This document shows, in pieces, positions 35,303-43,022 of a stretch of 60,840 nucleotides of DNA. A program made the position numbers and the translations under genes. Numbering within the stretch: the first letter of the stretch is position 1; every line of letters begins with the position of its first letter. Origin of the DNA: Pseudomonadota bacterium (GTDB lineage Bacteria > Pseudomonadota > Alphaproteobacteria > Rhizobiales > Xanthobacteraceae); contig JAEWIX010000068.1 of NCBI GenBank assembly GCA_023386885.1, positions 1-60,840 on the forward strand, read 5' to 3'. Below the pieces are notes generated by a model. The model made no database searches. It was not told the origin of the DNA and worked only from the letters and a program-made list of their open reading frames with translations.

Positions 35303-35983
35303 ATGCGGAAATTCGTCCGTTTCGCGCTTATCCTGGTGCTGTTGCTGCTGGTGACGCCTTACGTGCTGACGGTGCTGTATGCCGGCGGCCACCCGGTTTC
35401 GACCCTGATGCTGTGGCGCTGGATGACAGGTGCGCCGGTGACGCGGCAGTGGATCGACTTCAAGAACATCGCTCCAGTCCTGCCCCGGACCGTGATCGCG
35501 TCCGAGGACGCCCGGTTTTGCAGCCATCGCGGCGTCGATTGGGACGCCGTGCGTGACGTGCTGGCGGATGCCGAGGACGGCGATATCGGCCGCGGCGGGT
35601 CCACCATCACCCAGCAGGTCGCGAAGAACCTGTTCCTGTGGTCCGGCCGCAGCTACGTGCGCAAGGGGCTCGAGTTCCCGCTGGCGTTGTGGATCGACCT
35701 GATCCTGCCCAAGGAGCGCGTGCTGGAACTTTACCTGAACATCGCCGAATGGGGCCCCAGCGGACAGTTCGGCGTCGATGCCGGCGCGAATTATGCGTTC
35801 GGCCGATCCGCCGCCAAGCTGTCGCCGCGCGAGGCCGCATTGCTGGCGGCGATGTTGCCCAATCCGCACCGGCGCAGCGCGCGCAAGCCGGGGCCTGGGA
35901 TGCGCCGACTGTCCGGAACCTATATGGTGCGGGCGCGGAGCGTGGATATGGAGAGCTGCCGGAGCCGGAAGTCGGTCAACTAG
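35303..35983 (+). CDS. mtgA: Monofunctional peptidoglycan transglycosylase
   Basis: A 226-residue MtgA that polymerises lipid II into glycan strands. One N-terminal membrane anchor (about 5-27) is followed by a lone GT51 domain: SEDARFCSHRGVDWDA with the catalytic Glu, RGGSTITQQVAKNLFLW, and ELYLNIAEWGPSGQFGVDAGANYAFGR. No transpeptidase domain is present. It complements the bifunctional PBP1A at 5.4 kb. Transcribed away from ispA. Confidence 0.94.
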   Translation: MRKFVRFALILVLLLLVTPYVLTVLYAGGHPVSTLMLWRWMTGAPVTRQWIDFKNIAPVLPRTVIASEDARFCSHRGVDWDAVRDVLADAEDGDIGRGGSTITQQVAKNLFLWSGRSYVRKGLEFPLALWIDLILPKERVLELYLNIAEWGPSGQFGVDAGANYAFGRSAAKLSPREAALLAAMLPNPHRRSARKPGPGMRRLSGTYMVRARSVDMESCRSRKSVN

Positions 35984-36143
35984 GCCGCGTTTCCACCCCG
36001 GTCTGGACATCGAAAACCGGCACTAGCCTTGAGCCCGGCCTTCCGCTATAAGCGCGGCCTTAATCGCCCTTTTCGCATCCGCGAAGCGCCGGGCCGCCTC
36101 GATCGGGCGACGCCTCCGGCTGCAGTTTGCAAGGACTTTCGTT

Positions 36144-36329
36144 ATGGCCGTTCCGAGAAGAAAAACATCGCCATCGCGGCGCGGCATGCGCCGCTCGGCC
36201 GATGCGCTCAAGACCCCGACCTATGTCGAAGACAAGGACTCGGGTGAACTGCGCCGCCCCCATCACGTCGATCTCAAGACGGGGATGTACAAGGGCCGGC
36301 AGATTCTGAAGGTCAAGAAGGACTCCTGA
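36144..36329 (+). CDS. rpmF: 50S ribosomal protein L32
   Basis: A 61-residue L32: MAVPRRKTSPSRRGMRRSAD at the N-terminus and HHVDLKTGMYKGRQIL near the end. It lacks the zinc-binding cysteines found in some L32 proteins, as usual for alphaproteobacteria. A good AAGGA ribosome site lies 9 bases upstream of the ATG. The upstream gene mtgA is 160 bp away, an arrangement common in this family. Confidence 0.96.
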   Translation: MAVPRRKTSPSRRGMRRSADALKTPTYVEDKDSGELRRPHHVDLKTGMYKGRQILKVKKDS

Positions 36330-36447
36330 GCGGGGATTCCTTTCGCATGCTCGCGGCATGTGCGCCATCGGCGCCAGCTTCACGCCAGTGTGCGGTCAGG
36401 TAGAATTCGGGGACTTGCGGTCGCCCGAATTCGCGCCAACTCAAGGA

Positions 36448-36525
36448 CTAGGGGAGTGAATTTGACATTCGCTCCCCGCTTGCAGTTGGTCCGGCGGGCG
36501 AATGTCAAATTCAAAACTCCACTAG
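36448..36525. repeat. Hairpin element B1 of a tandem pair
   Basis: Arms GAATTTGACATTCGC (36458-36472) and GCGAATGTCAAATTC (36498-36512) pair perfectly over 15 bp with a 25-nt loop; the outer parts CTAGGGGAGT and AACTCCACTAG pair imperfectly. Thirteen bases separate it from element B2. Confidence 0.8.
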
Positions 36526-36538
36526 AAATTTATAATTG

Positions 36539-36617
36539 CTAGTGGTCCTTTGATTCTAACATTTGCAAATGTGCCTGCTGCAACGGGATGCAAATGTTAG
36601 AATCAAAGGACCACTAG
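36539..36617. repeat. Hairpin element B2 of a tandem pair
   Basis: A perfect 29-bp inverted repeat: 36539-36567 (from CTAGTGGTCC to ATTTGCA) against 36589-36617 (from TGCAAATG to CCACTAG), 21-nt loop. Its inner arm TTTGATTCTAACATTTGC and that of B1, TTTGAATTTGACATTCGC (3' arm read in reverse), agree at 14 of 18 positions. Both lie in the 369-bp gap between rpmF and the next gene. Confidence 0.85.
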
Positions 36618-36698
36618 CGTAAAGAATTGGCGTACAGGACGGCGCATCGATGCGCCGTGCTGATTCCGAGAGTCCTGCGCGAAGAGAAAGTCTTGCCG

Positions 36699-37340
36699 AT
36701 GTCCAGGATCGGTTTTCCGCTGCTGTTGATCCCGCTTGCGGTCTTCAACATCATGGTCTTCCTGATGACCGGCGTGTCGTTCGACGCTCCGGTGCTGGCC
36801 GTGCCGTTGCTGTCCGAGGCGACGTGGACAATCACCGTCAGCGATGTCCTGCTGACCGTCGGCGTGCTGCTGTTGATGTTCGAGATCATCAAGGGCGCGC
36901 GGGGCAAATATCTCACCGACCATCTGCTGTCGTTGTTGTTGCTCGGTGGTGCCGCGGCGGAATTCCTGCTGCTGCCGCAGTTCGCCAATTCGACGTTCTT
37001 CTTTCTGGTGCTGCTGACCCTGGTGGATTTCTTTGCCGGCATCGCCTTGCGCGCCCGACGGTCCGCGCGCGTCGCTGCGCCGGTGGTTGGCACGCCGGCA
37101 TCCAGTCCGGAGCCGCGTCCCGCGCCGCGCATCGAGCCTGTGCCGGAGCCTGCCCCCGCCGCTTCGGAGGTGCCTGCCACGCCTTCGGTGACCACGCCTT
37201 CAGTTGCGCCGGCATCGCGGACCGAGCCCGTGATCGTGCCGCCGGTCGTCGCCGCCAACGATTCGGGTGCGCCTTCGCCTGACCCGCATCCCGCACCGGA
37301 CGCGCCGCCGACCCCGGACTCGCCGACGCGCGGCTCTTAA
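36699..37340 (+). CDS. Membrane protein with Pro/Ala-rich tail, unknown function
   Basis: A 213-residue protein of unknown family. Residues ~1-115 form about four hydrophobic helices (FPLLLIPLAVFNIMVFLM, then VLLTVGVLLLMFEII, LLSLLLLGGAAAEFLLL, FFFLVLLTLVDFFAGIAL). The last ~95 residues are almost all Pro, Ala, Ser, Thr, Glu and Val, surely disordered. The ATG at 36699 is preferred over the frame opening at 36627 since the hydrophobic part begins there. It lies 81 bp after a perfect hairpin and converges on a small gene. Confidence 0.7.
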   Translation: MSRIGFPLLLIPLAVFNIMVFLMTGVSFDAPVLAVPLLSEATWTITVSDVLLTVGVLLLMFEIIKGARGKYLTDHLLSLLLLGGAAAEFLLLPQFANSTFFFLVLLTLVDFFAGIALRARRSARVAAPVVGTPASSPEPRPAPRIEPVPEPAPAASEVPATPSVTTPSVAPASRTEPVIVPPVVAANDSGAPSPDPHPAPDAPPTPDSPTRGS

Positions 37341-37350
37341 GCGATCGTAA

Positions 37351-37674
37351 TCATACCGAGCGGGCCACTCGGCCGCCGGGCGATGCGGACTGCGCGGGGC
37401 GATGAACGGCGCCATAGGCGGACACCGCGCCGGCGCTGGCGGCGTGACTCATCGGGCCGTCGGTTTGACTGCGCGGGGCGACCATTGTCGCCGTCGCAAT
37501 CAATTGCATGACGAAGCCGGCATCGGGTGTTCCGTAACGCGTGAGATAGGCAGGTGGCGGCGCCGAGGGGGCGACCGCATGCGGTGTCGGCGGAGTGGCG
37601 GCCGCGATCGTCTCCGGCGCGATCTTAGGGTGCCGGATCGTCAGGGCAGTCGGGGTACTCGCGGCGATACGCAT
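37351..37674 (-). CDS. Small hypothetical protein (about 107 residues)
   Basis: A 107-residue Ala/Pro-rich protein. The C-terminal half, AGFVMQLIATATMVAPRSQT followed by a segment ending GAVSAYGAVHRP, resembles a family of short hypothetical proteins I remember from Bradyrhizobium (pattern FVxxLIATAxxxPQTR...AxxAYxA). The ATG at 37674 is preferred over one at 37764. Function unknown; no membrane segment or signal peptide. It ends 10 bp from the stop of the convergent membrane protein gene and is divergent from the GGDEF-EAL gene. Confidence 0.55.
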   Translation of the reverse strand: MRIAASTPTALTIRHPKIAPETIAAATPPTPHAVAPSAPPPAYLTRYGTPDAGFVMQLIATATMVAPRSQTDGPMSHAASAGAVSAYGAVHRPAQSASPGGRVARSV

Positions 37675-37909
37675 GATCGATCCAACGTGAAGCCTTGTGT
37701 CCCGTTTTGGAACATCAAGTCGACCCTCCTTGCTCATCTCGCAAACGGCATGCCGCATACGCAAACGGCGCGCCGCATACGGGAGAATCGCGCGGGTGGC
37801 GCCCGCCAGCCATTTGTCGATTTATTTAGGAACTTTGCCTAGCCTTGGATACCGCAGAAGCCGTAACCTTCCACCGGGAATCAGGTGCGCGTCCCAGAAT
37901 GAGGCGAGT

Positions 37910-39745
37910 GTGAAATTCGTCACTCTCACGAACAGTGACTCCATATCGCCACCGGCGCGGCCGTTCGGCGTGGCGGAGCGCGTCGTGCCGGCAGCGGCAG
38001 GTGATGGAGTGACGGCATTCGTGACGCGGGCGGATCATGCTGCGCGCGATATGGGAGCGAACCCGTCTTCGACAGCCATTCTCGCAGCCCTTGGCCAGGC
38101 CACATTCACCTGGGACATCGCCAGCGACGCCCTGCATTGGCTGGATGGGACGGCAGCGGTCTTCGGTTCGCTTGCGATGACGGCGTCCACCACGGGCGCT
38201 GAATTCGCTAGGTTGATCGAGCCGGTACAGTCAGTTCGACTGGATGCAGTGCTCAAGTCGGCGGAGCGCGACCAGGGTTACGGTGTCGATTACCGCATCG
38301 AATACGGCCTTCGTGCCGATACCACCGCAAGCCCGCTCTGGATTGAGGAATGCGGTCGCTGGTTTGCCGGTCCGGATGGCAGCCCTGAGCGCGTTCACGG
38401 CGTGGTGCGCATCGACAACGAGCGTCATGCGCGCGACGAAGAGCTTCTGAAGCTGTCGCGACACGATGCGCTGACCGGTGAATTCAACCGGGCTCATCTC
38501 GTGACGCTGCTGGCGGCAACGCTGGACGATACGATCCGCTTTCGCACCCAGGCCGCGTTCATGGTGATCGGTATCGATCATCTGGCGCGTATCAACGATG
38601 CGTTCGGTTTCGACGTGGCGGATCAGGTGATCTGCGAGGTGTCGGCGCGCATTCGCGCGCGGCTGCGCGGCGGCGACGTGATGGGGCGCTTCTCCGGCAA
38701 CAAGTTCGGCCTGATCCTGAAGAATTGCGGGATCGACGATATGCAGATTGCGGCCGAACGTTTTCTCGCTGGCGTGCGCGAGCCGGTGGTGCCGACCAAA
38801 CTCGGTCCGGTCGCGGTGACCGCATCGATCGGCGCGGTCGGCATGCCGCGCCATGCGCGCGGCGTCGACGACGCCATGAACCGCGCCCAGGAAGCCTTCG
38901 AAATCGCGAAATCCCGCCGTCAGGGATCGTATTCGATGTGGCAGCCGAACGTCGAACGCGAGGCGCAGCGTCGGCTCAACATTCGTGTCACCGACGAGAT
39001 CGTCACCGCGCTTAACCAGCGCCGCATCGGCCTCGGCTTCGAGCCGGTGGTGGAGGCGAAGGCGCGCGACCAGGTAGTGTTCTACGAATCGCTGGTTCGC
39101 ATGCAGCAGGACAACGGCGAGTTTCTGTTGGGGCCGGATATCGTTCCGATCGCCGAAAAGCTGGGCCTGATCCGGCTGGTCGATCATCGCGTGCTCGAAC
39201 TGGTGATCGCCGAACTGGCTGAAGCGGCCAACGTCCAGCTCAGCTTGAACATCTCGCCGGGCACGACGATGGATCCGGACTGGTGGGCGATCATGGAATC
39301 GCTGCTCAAGGCGCATCCGGACGTTGCCGCGCGGCTGATCGTCGAGATTACCGAGACGGTGGCGATTCAGGATATCGACGACGTGCGCGGTTTCGTCAGC
39401 CGTTTGAAGAATTTCGGTTGTCGCATCGCCATCGACGATTTCGGCGCCGGGTACACCTCGTTCCGCAATCTGCGCAAGCTCGGCGTCGATATCGTCAAGA
39501 TCGACGGCGCCTTCGTGCGCAACATCACGCAGTCGAGCGACGATCGCGCTTTCGTCCAGACCCTGATCGATCTGGCGCGCCGCCTCGGCATCAAGACAGT
39601 CGCCGAATGGGTACAGGATGCGGAAGCGGCGCAGATGCTGTCGGAATGGGGTTGCGACTATATTCAGGGCCATCTGATCGGCCTCGCATCGCTGCGGCGG
39701 CCGTGGATTCCCGCGACGGCATCACAGTCGATCATTCCCGGCTGA
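37910..39745 (+). CDS. GGDEF-EAL protein, probable cyclic-di-GMP phosphodiesterase
   Basis: About 611 residues with a PAS-like sensor region (about 60-180, FTWDIASDALHWLDG), a GGDEF domain (about 185-345) and an EAL domain (about 360-600). The GGDEF signature is replaced by SGNKF (RFSGNKFGLIL), so cyclase activity is not expected. The EAL core looks usable: ESLVR for EALxR, the Asn of LSLNIS, the Glu of VEITETV, IDDFGAGY, the Lys of VKIDG, the Glu of VAEWVQD and YIQGHLIG. I predict a c-di-GMP phosphodiesterase with a regulatory GGDEF. The GTG at 37910 is chosen; an ATG at 37697 would add about 70 basic, non-conserved residues. No membrane helix. Confidence 0.88.
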   Translation: MKFVTLTNSDSISPPARPFGVAERVVPAAAGDGVTAFVTRADHAARDMGANPSSTAILAALGQATFTWDIASDALHWLDGTAAVFGSLAMTASTTGAEFARLIEPVQSVRLDAVLKSAERDQGYGVDYRIEYGLRADTTASPLWIEECGRWFAGPDGSPERVHGVVRIDNERHARDEELLKLSRHDALTGEFNRAHLVTLLAATLDDTIRFRTQAAFMVIGIDHLARINDAFGFDVADQVICEVSARIRARLRGGDVMGRFSGNKFGLILKNCGIDDMQIAAERFLAGVREPVVPTKLGPVAVTASIGAVGMPRHARGVDDAMNRAQEAFEIAKSRRQGSYSMWQPNVEREAQRRLNIRVTDEIVTALNQRRIGLGFEPVVEAKARDQVVFYESLVRMQQDNGEFLLGPDIVPIAEKLGLIRLVDHRVLELVIAELAEAANVQLSLNISPGTTMDPDWWAIMESLLKAHPDVAARLIVEITETVAIQDIDDVRGFVSRLKNFGCRIAIDDFGAGYTSFRNLRKLGVDIVKIDGAFVRNITQSSDDRAFVQTLIDLARRLGIKTVAEWVQDAEAAQMLSEWGCDYIQGHLIGLASLRRPWIPATASQSIIPG

Positions 39746-39767
39746 ACCGATCGCCCACGCTCAAAAT

Positions 39768-39795
39768 AAAAGGCGACCCGAGAGGTCGCCTTTTT
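39768..39795. terminator. Bidirectional terminator between GGDEF-EAL gene and phaR
   Basis: AAAAGGCGACC / GGTCGCCTTTT, an 11-bp perfect stem with a 5-nt loop and a T-run on each strand, placed between two convergent stops (39745 and 39819). It can end both transcripts. Confidence 0.9.
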
Positions 39796-39818
39796 GCTGC
39801 TCGCGAGAAATCCGGCCT

Positions 39819-40424
39819 TCAGCCTTCCTTCTTCACATCCTTCGACATGCGTTCGAGCTGTTCCTGCATGTCCTTCATCTGACGGCGAAGGTCGTCGATA
39901 TTGGTGGCGGCTTCGGGAGACGGCTCGGGTGCCTTCTCCGGCGCCGGCTGCGAGGTGCTGTTCGTACGCGTTGGCACGAACGGCTTGAACATCGAGAATG
40001 TCCGCTCGAACAACTCCATATTGCGGCGGACGTGTTCTTCGAGCGGAGCGAACGGGCCACCGCTGAAGGTGTCGCTCAACTGCTTGCGGAATTTTTCCTG
40101 CTCGCGCGTCAGCGAATCAATCGATTGCTCAAGATAGCGCGGCACCACCATTTGCATGCTGTCGCCGTAGAAGCGGATCAATTGACGCAGGAACGTGGTC
40201 GGGAGCAGGTTCTGGCCGGCTTTGTTTTCTTGTTCGAAAATGATTTGCGCGAGTACCGAGCGCGTAATGTCTTCGCCCGTCTTGGCATCGTAGACCAGGA
40301 AATCCTCGCCGTTCTTGACCATCGCCGCGAGGTCTTCCAGCGTCACGTAAGTGCTGGTTCCGGTATTATACAGCCGCCGATTGGCGTATTTCTTGATCGT
40401 CGTAGGTTGCTCTGTTTTCGCCAT
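39819..40424 (-). CDS. phaR: PHA synthesis repressor PhaR
   Basis: A 201-residue PhaR. The N-terminal DNA-binding domain has KKYANRRLYNTGTSTYVTLEDL, followed by the PHB-accumulation domain repeats with RSVLAQIIFEQENK and FLRQLIRFYGDSMQ. The C-terminus is Pro/Glu rich and ends in a short coiled coil (RRQMKDMQEQLERMSKDV). PhaR senses the polymer directly and represses phasin and pha genes when free. It is divergent from phaA; the 440-bp space has several TGC/GCA inverted repeats that are candidate operators. Confidence 0.95.
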   Translation of the reverse strand: MAKTEQPTTIKKYANRRLYNTGTSTYVTLEDLAAMVKNGEDFLVYDAKTGEDITRSVLAQIIFEQENKAGQNLLPTTFLRQLIRFYGDSMQMVVPRYLEQSIDSLTREQEKFRKQLSDTFSGGPFAPLEEHVRRNMELFERTFSMFKPFVPTRTNSTSQPAPEKAPEPSPEAATNIDDLRRQMKDMQEQLERMSKDVKKEG

Positions 40425-40519
40425 ATGCTCTCACATACACACCGGGGACAGGGACGCCATGGGGCGGGCGGGTAACGCGATGCAACAAAGTAAGCACTTT
40501 CGCGGTGGCTCGGCTACCG

Positions 40520-40534
40520 TTTTGTGCAACAAAA
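40520..40534. promoter_or_regulatory. TTTTGT-GCA-ACAAAA palindrome upstream of phaR
   Basis: A perfect 6-3-6 inverted repeat centred on GCA, 96 bp from the phaR start. PhaR operators described in other bacteria are TTGTGCA/TGCAACAA-like, so this may mediate autoregulation. Inferred only. Confidence 0.4.
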
Positions 40535-40652
40535 AGCAGGGTTCGATTGGGACAGTTCCGTAGCCTACCGGCACGCCACGTTCGGACAAAGAATTTGCAT
40601 TAACAAGCCGATAGGGGAGATCGGGACGATCTTTCAGAAAATTCGGGCCGCC

Positions 40653-40702
40653 ATGCTGCGGAGCATGCTGCAACATCCTGCAGCATTGGATGCGGCGCAG
40701 AA
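40653..40702. promoter_or_regulatory. Cluster of candidate PhaR sites upstream of phaA
   Basis: Within 50 bp: ATGCT-GCGG-AGCAT (40653-40666), ATGCTGCA-ACATCC-TGCAGCAT (40665-40686, perfect 8-bp arms), and TGCGGCGCAGAA (40691-40702), which fits all 12 positions of TGCRNYGCASMA as I recall the motif of the Bradyrhizobium PhaR. It lies about 160-210 bp before phaA. Confidence 0.5.
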
Positions 40703-40864
40703 ATCACTTTCTCACGCAAGGCGATTGACACGTCTCGACTAGGTTAACAGGATGGTGCCGACAGAGCCCCGCCAGGCTGGCGGTCGCCGCGCCATAACTT
40801 AGCTGTTGCAAACACTTAAGCCCTTCAGACCCAAGCCCTCAGACCTCAAGCCCAGGAGATGTCC

Positions 40865-42043
40865 ATGTCAGACGATGTCGTCATCGTCAGTGCCGCCCGT
40901 ACCCCGGTCGGAAGCTTCAACGGTGCGTTCGCCAGTATGCCGGCGCACGATCTCGGCGCGATTGCCATCAAGGCCGCGCTGGAACGCGCCGGCGTCGAGC
41001 CGGGCCGCGTTTCGGAAGTCATCATGGGCCAGATCCTGACGGCGGCGCAGGGACAGAACCCGGCGCGGCAGGCCTCGATCGCCGCCGGCATTCCGGTGGA
41101 AAGCCCGGCCTGGGGCGTCAACCAACTGTGCGGCTCCGGCCTGCGCACCGTGGCGCTCGGCTATCAGGCCATTCTCAATGGCGATTCCGATATCGTCGTG
41201 GCCGGCGGTCAGGAATCCATGAGCATGGCGCCGCACGCCCAGTATCTGCGGGCGGGCGTCAAGATGGGTGCGATCGATTTCGTCGATACCATGATCAAGG
41301 ACGGTCTGTGGGATGCCTTCAATGGCTACCACATGGGCAACACCGCCGAGAACGTCGCTAAGCAGTATCAAATCACCCGTCAGCAGCAGGACGAGTTCGC
41401 GACCGGTTCGCAGAACAAGGCCGAGGCGGCGCAGAAGGCCGGAAAGTTCAAGGACGAGATCGCGCCGGTGACCGTGAAGTCGCGCAAGGGCGAGGTCGTC
41501 GTCGACACCGACGAATATCCGAAGTCGGGTGTGACCGTCGAATCGATCGCCAAGCTGCGCCCCGCCTTCGAGAAAGACGGCACGGTGACTGCCGCCAACG
41601 CGTCGGGCATCAATGACGGCGCTGCCGCCGTGGTGCTGATGAGCGCGAAGCAGGCCGCCAAGGAAGGCCGCACGCCGATCGCGCGGATCGTGTCGTGGGC
41701 GCATGCCGGCGTCGATCCGAAGATCATGGGCACCGGTCCGATCCCGTCCTCCCGCGCCGCGCTGAAGAAGGCCGGCTGGAATATCGCCGATCTCGATCTG
41801 ATCGAAGCCAACGAGGCGTTCGCGGCGCAGGCCTGCGCGGTCAACAAGGACCTCGGCTGGGATACGTCGAAGGTCAACGTCAACGGCGGTGCGATTGCAA
41901 TCGGTCATCCGGTGGGTGCATCGGGGGCACGCGTGCTTGTGACGTTGTTGCACGAAATGCAGAAGCGCGATTCCAAGAAGGGTCTCGCCACGCTGTGTAT
42001 CGGCGGCGGCATGGGCATCGCGATGTGCGTCGAGCGCAACTGA
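40865..42043 (+). CDS. phaA: Acetyl-CoA C-acetyltransferase (PHB biosynthesis)
   Basis: A 392-residue biosynthetic thiolase that condenses two acetyl-CoA to acetoacetyl-CoA. Active Cys in NQLCGSGLRTVALG, His in NGGAIAIGHPVGASGAR, second Cys in TLCIGGGMGIA. The sequence VVIVSAARTPVGSFNGAFA is typical of PhaA/AtoB and differs from the PcaF at 20.5 kb. Two ATGs are in frame (40859, 40865); the CAGGAG site lies six bases before the second, which is chosen. phaB follows after a terminator-like hairpin, so the pair may be only partly co-transcribed. Confidence 0.95.
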   Translation: MSDDVVIVSAARTPVGSFNGAFASMPAHDLGAIAIKAALERAGVEPGRVSEVIMGQILTAAQGQNPARQASIAAGIPVESPAWGVNQLCGSGLRTVALGYQAILNGDSDIVVAGGQESMSMAPHAQYLRAGVKMGAIDFVDTMIKDGLWDAFNGYHMGNTAENVAKQYQITRQQQDEFATGSQNKAEAAQKAGKFKDEIAPVTVKSRKGEVVVDTDEYPKSGVTVESIAKLRPAFEKDGTVTAANASGINDGAAAVVLMSAKQAAKEGRTPIARIVSWAHAGVDPKIMGTGPIPSSRAALKKAGWNIADLDLIEANEAFAAQACAVNKDLGWDTSKVNVNGGAIAIGHPVGASGARVLVTLLHEMQKRDSKKGLATLCIGGGMGIAMCVERN

Positions 42044-42108
42044 TATCGCGGCGGCGCGTCATGACGACAGGATGATGCCGCCTCCTGATACCTTCTGACA
42101 CACGATCA

Positions 42109-42136
42109 ATGCCCGGCCTTGCGCCGGGCATTTTTT
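42109..42136 (+). terminator. Terminator between phaA and phaB
   Basis: ATGCCCGGC-CTTGC-GCCGGGCAT followed by a run of six T. It is a good rho-independent terminator shape, 66 bp after phaA, and may reduce read-through into phaB. Alternatively it is a member of the GCCCGGC repeat class used as a terminator. Confidence 0.8.
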
Positions 42137-42201
42137 GTCGTGAAGATGGCGAAACCGCCGGCAATATATCGGCGGCGTAAAAGGATCTTGAGGAGGACAT
42201 A

Positions 42202-42927
42202 ATGGCGCGTGTTGCATTGGTGACCGGAGGGACGAGGGGTATTGGCGCAGCGATCAGCAAGGCGCTGAAGGCGGCCGGATACAAGGTTGCCGCGAGCTAT
42301 GCCGGTAACGATGCGGCGGCGGAAAAATTCAAGGCGGAGACCGGGATCCCGGTCTACAAGTGGGACGTCAGCTCGTTCGAGGCCTGCGGCGACGGCATCA
42401 AAAAGGTCGAGGCCGACCTCGGGCCGATTGAAATTCTCGTCAACAATGCGGGCATCACCAAGGACGGTGCCTTCCACAAGATGACCGTCGAGCAGTGGAA
42501 TGCCGTGATCAACACCAACCTCGGCTCGCTGTTCAACATGACGCGGCCGGTGATCGAAGGCATGCGGGCGCGCAAGTTCGGCCGCATCGTTAACATCTCG
42601 TCGATCAACGGCCAGAAGGGACAGTTCGGCCAGGTCAATTATTCCGCCGCAAAGGCCGGCGATATCGGCTTCACCAAGGCGCTCGCGCTGGAAAACGCCA
42701 AGGGCGGCATCACCGTCAACGTGATCTGTCCGGGCTACATCAACACCGAGATGGTGCAGGCCGTGCCGAAGGACGTGGTCGAGAAAAACATCCTGCCGCA
42801 GATTCCGGTCAACCGCCTCGGCGAACCGGAAGAAATCGCACGCGCCGTGGTGTTCCTTGCCGCCGACGATGCCGGCTTCATCACCGGCTCGACTCTCACG
42901 GTCAACGGCGGCCAGTATCACGCCTGA
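42202..42927 (+). CDS. phaB: Acetoacetyl-CoA reductase
   Basis: A 241-residue short-chain dehydrogenase that reduces acetoacetyl-CoA to (R)-3-hydroxybutyryl-CoA using NADPH. Nucleotide motif TGGTRGIGAAIS, structural NNAG, and catalytic Ser/Tyr/Lys in ISSINGQKGQFGQVNYSAAK are present. The GGAGGACATA ribosome site is strong. It lies 158 bp after phaA behind a hairpin terminator. PHA synthase (phaC) is not in the window. Confidence 0.95.
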   Translation: MARVALVTGGTRGIGAAISKALKAAGYKVAASYAGNDAAAEKFKAETGIPVYKWDVSSFEACGDGIKKVEADLGPIEILVNNAGITKDGAFHKMTVEQWNAVINTNLGSLFNMTRPVIEGMRARKFGRIVNISSINGQKGQFGQVNYSAAKAGDIGFTKALALENAKGGITVNVICPGYINTEMVQAVPKDVVEKNILPQIPVNRLGEPEEIARAVVFLAADDAGFITGSTLTVNGGQYHA

Positions 42928-43022
42928 CAGTCGCGGGGTCCAAGGCCGGTCCAAGGCTTGTCATTCCGGGCGGCGCGTTCTACAGGCGCAGGCCCGGAAT
43001 GACGCAGCCACGACTTCGCCCC

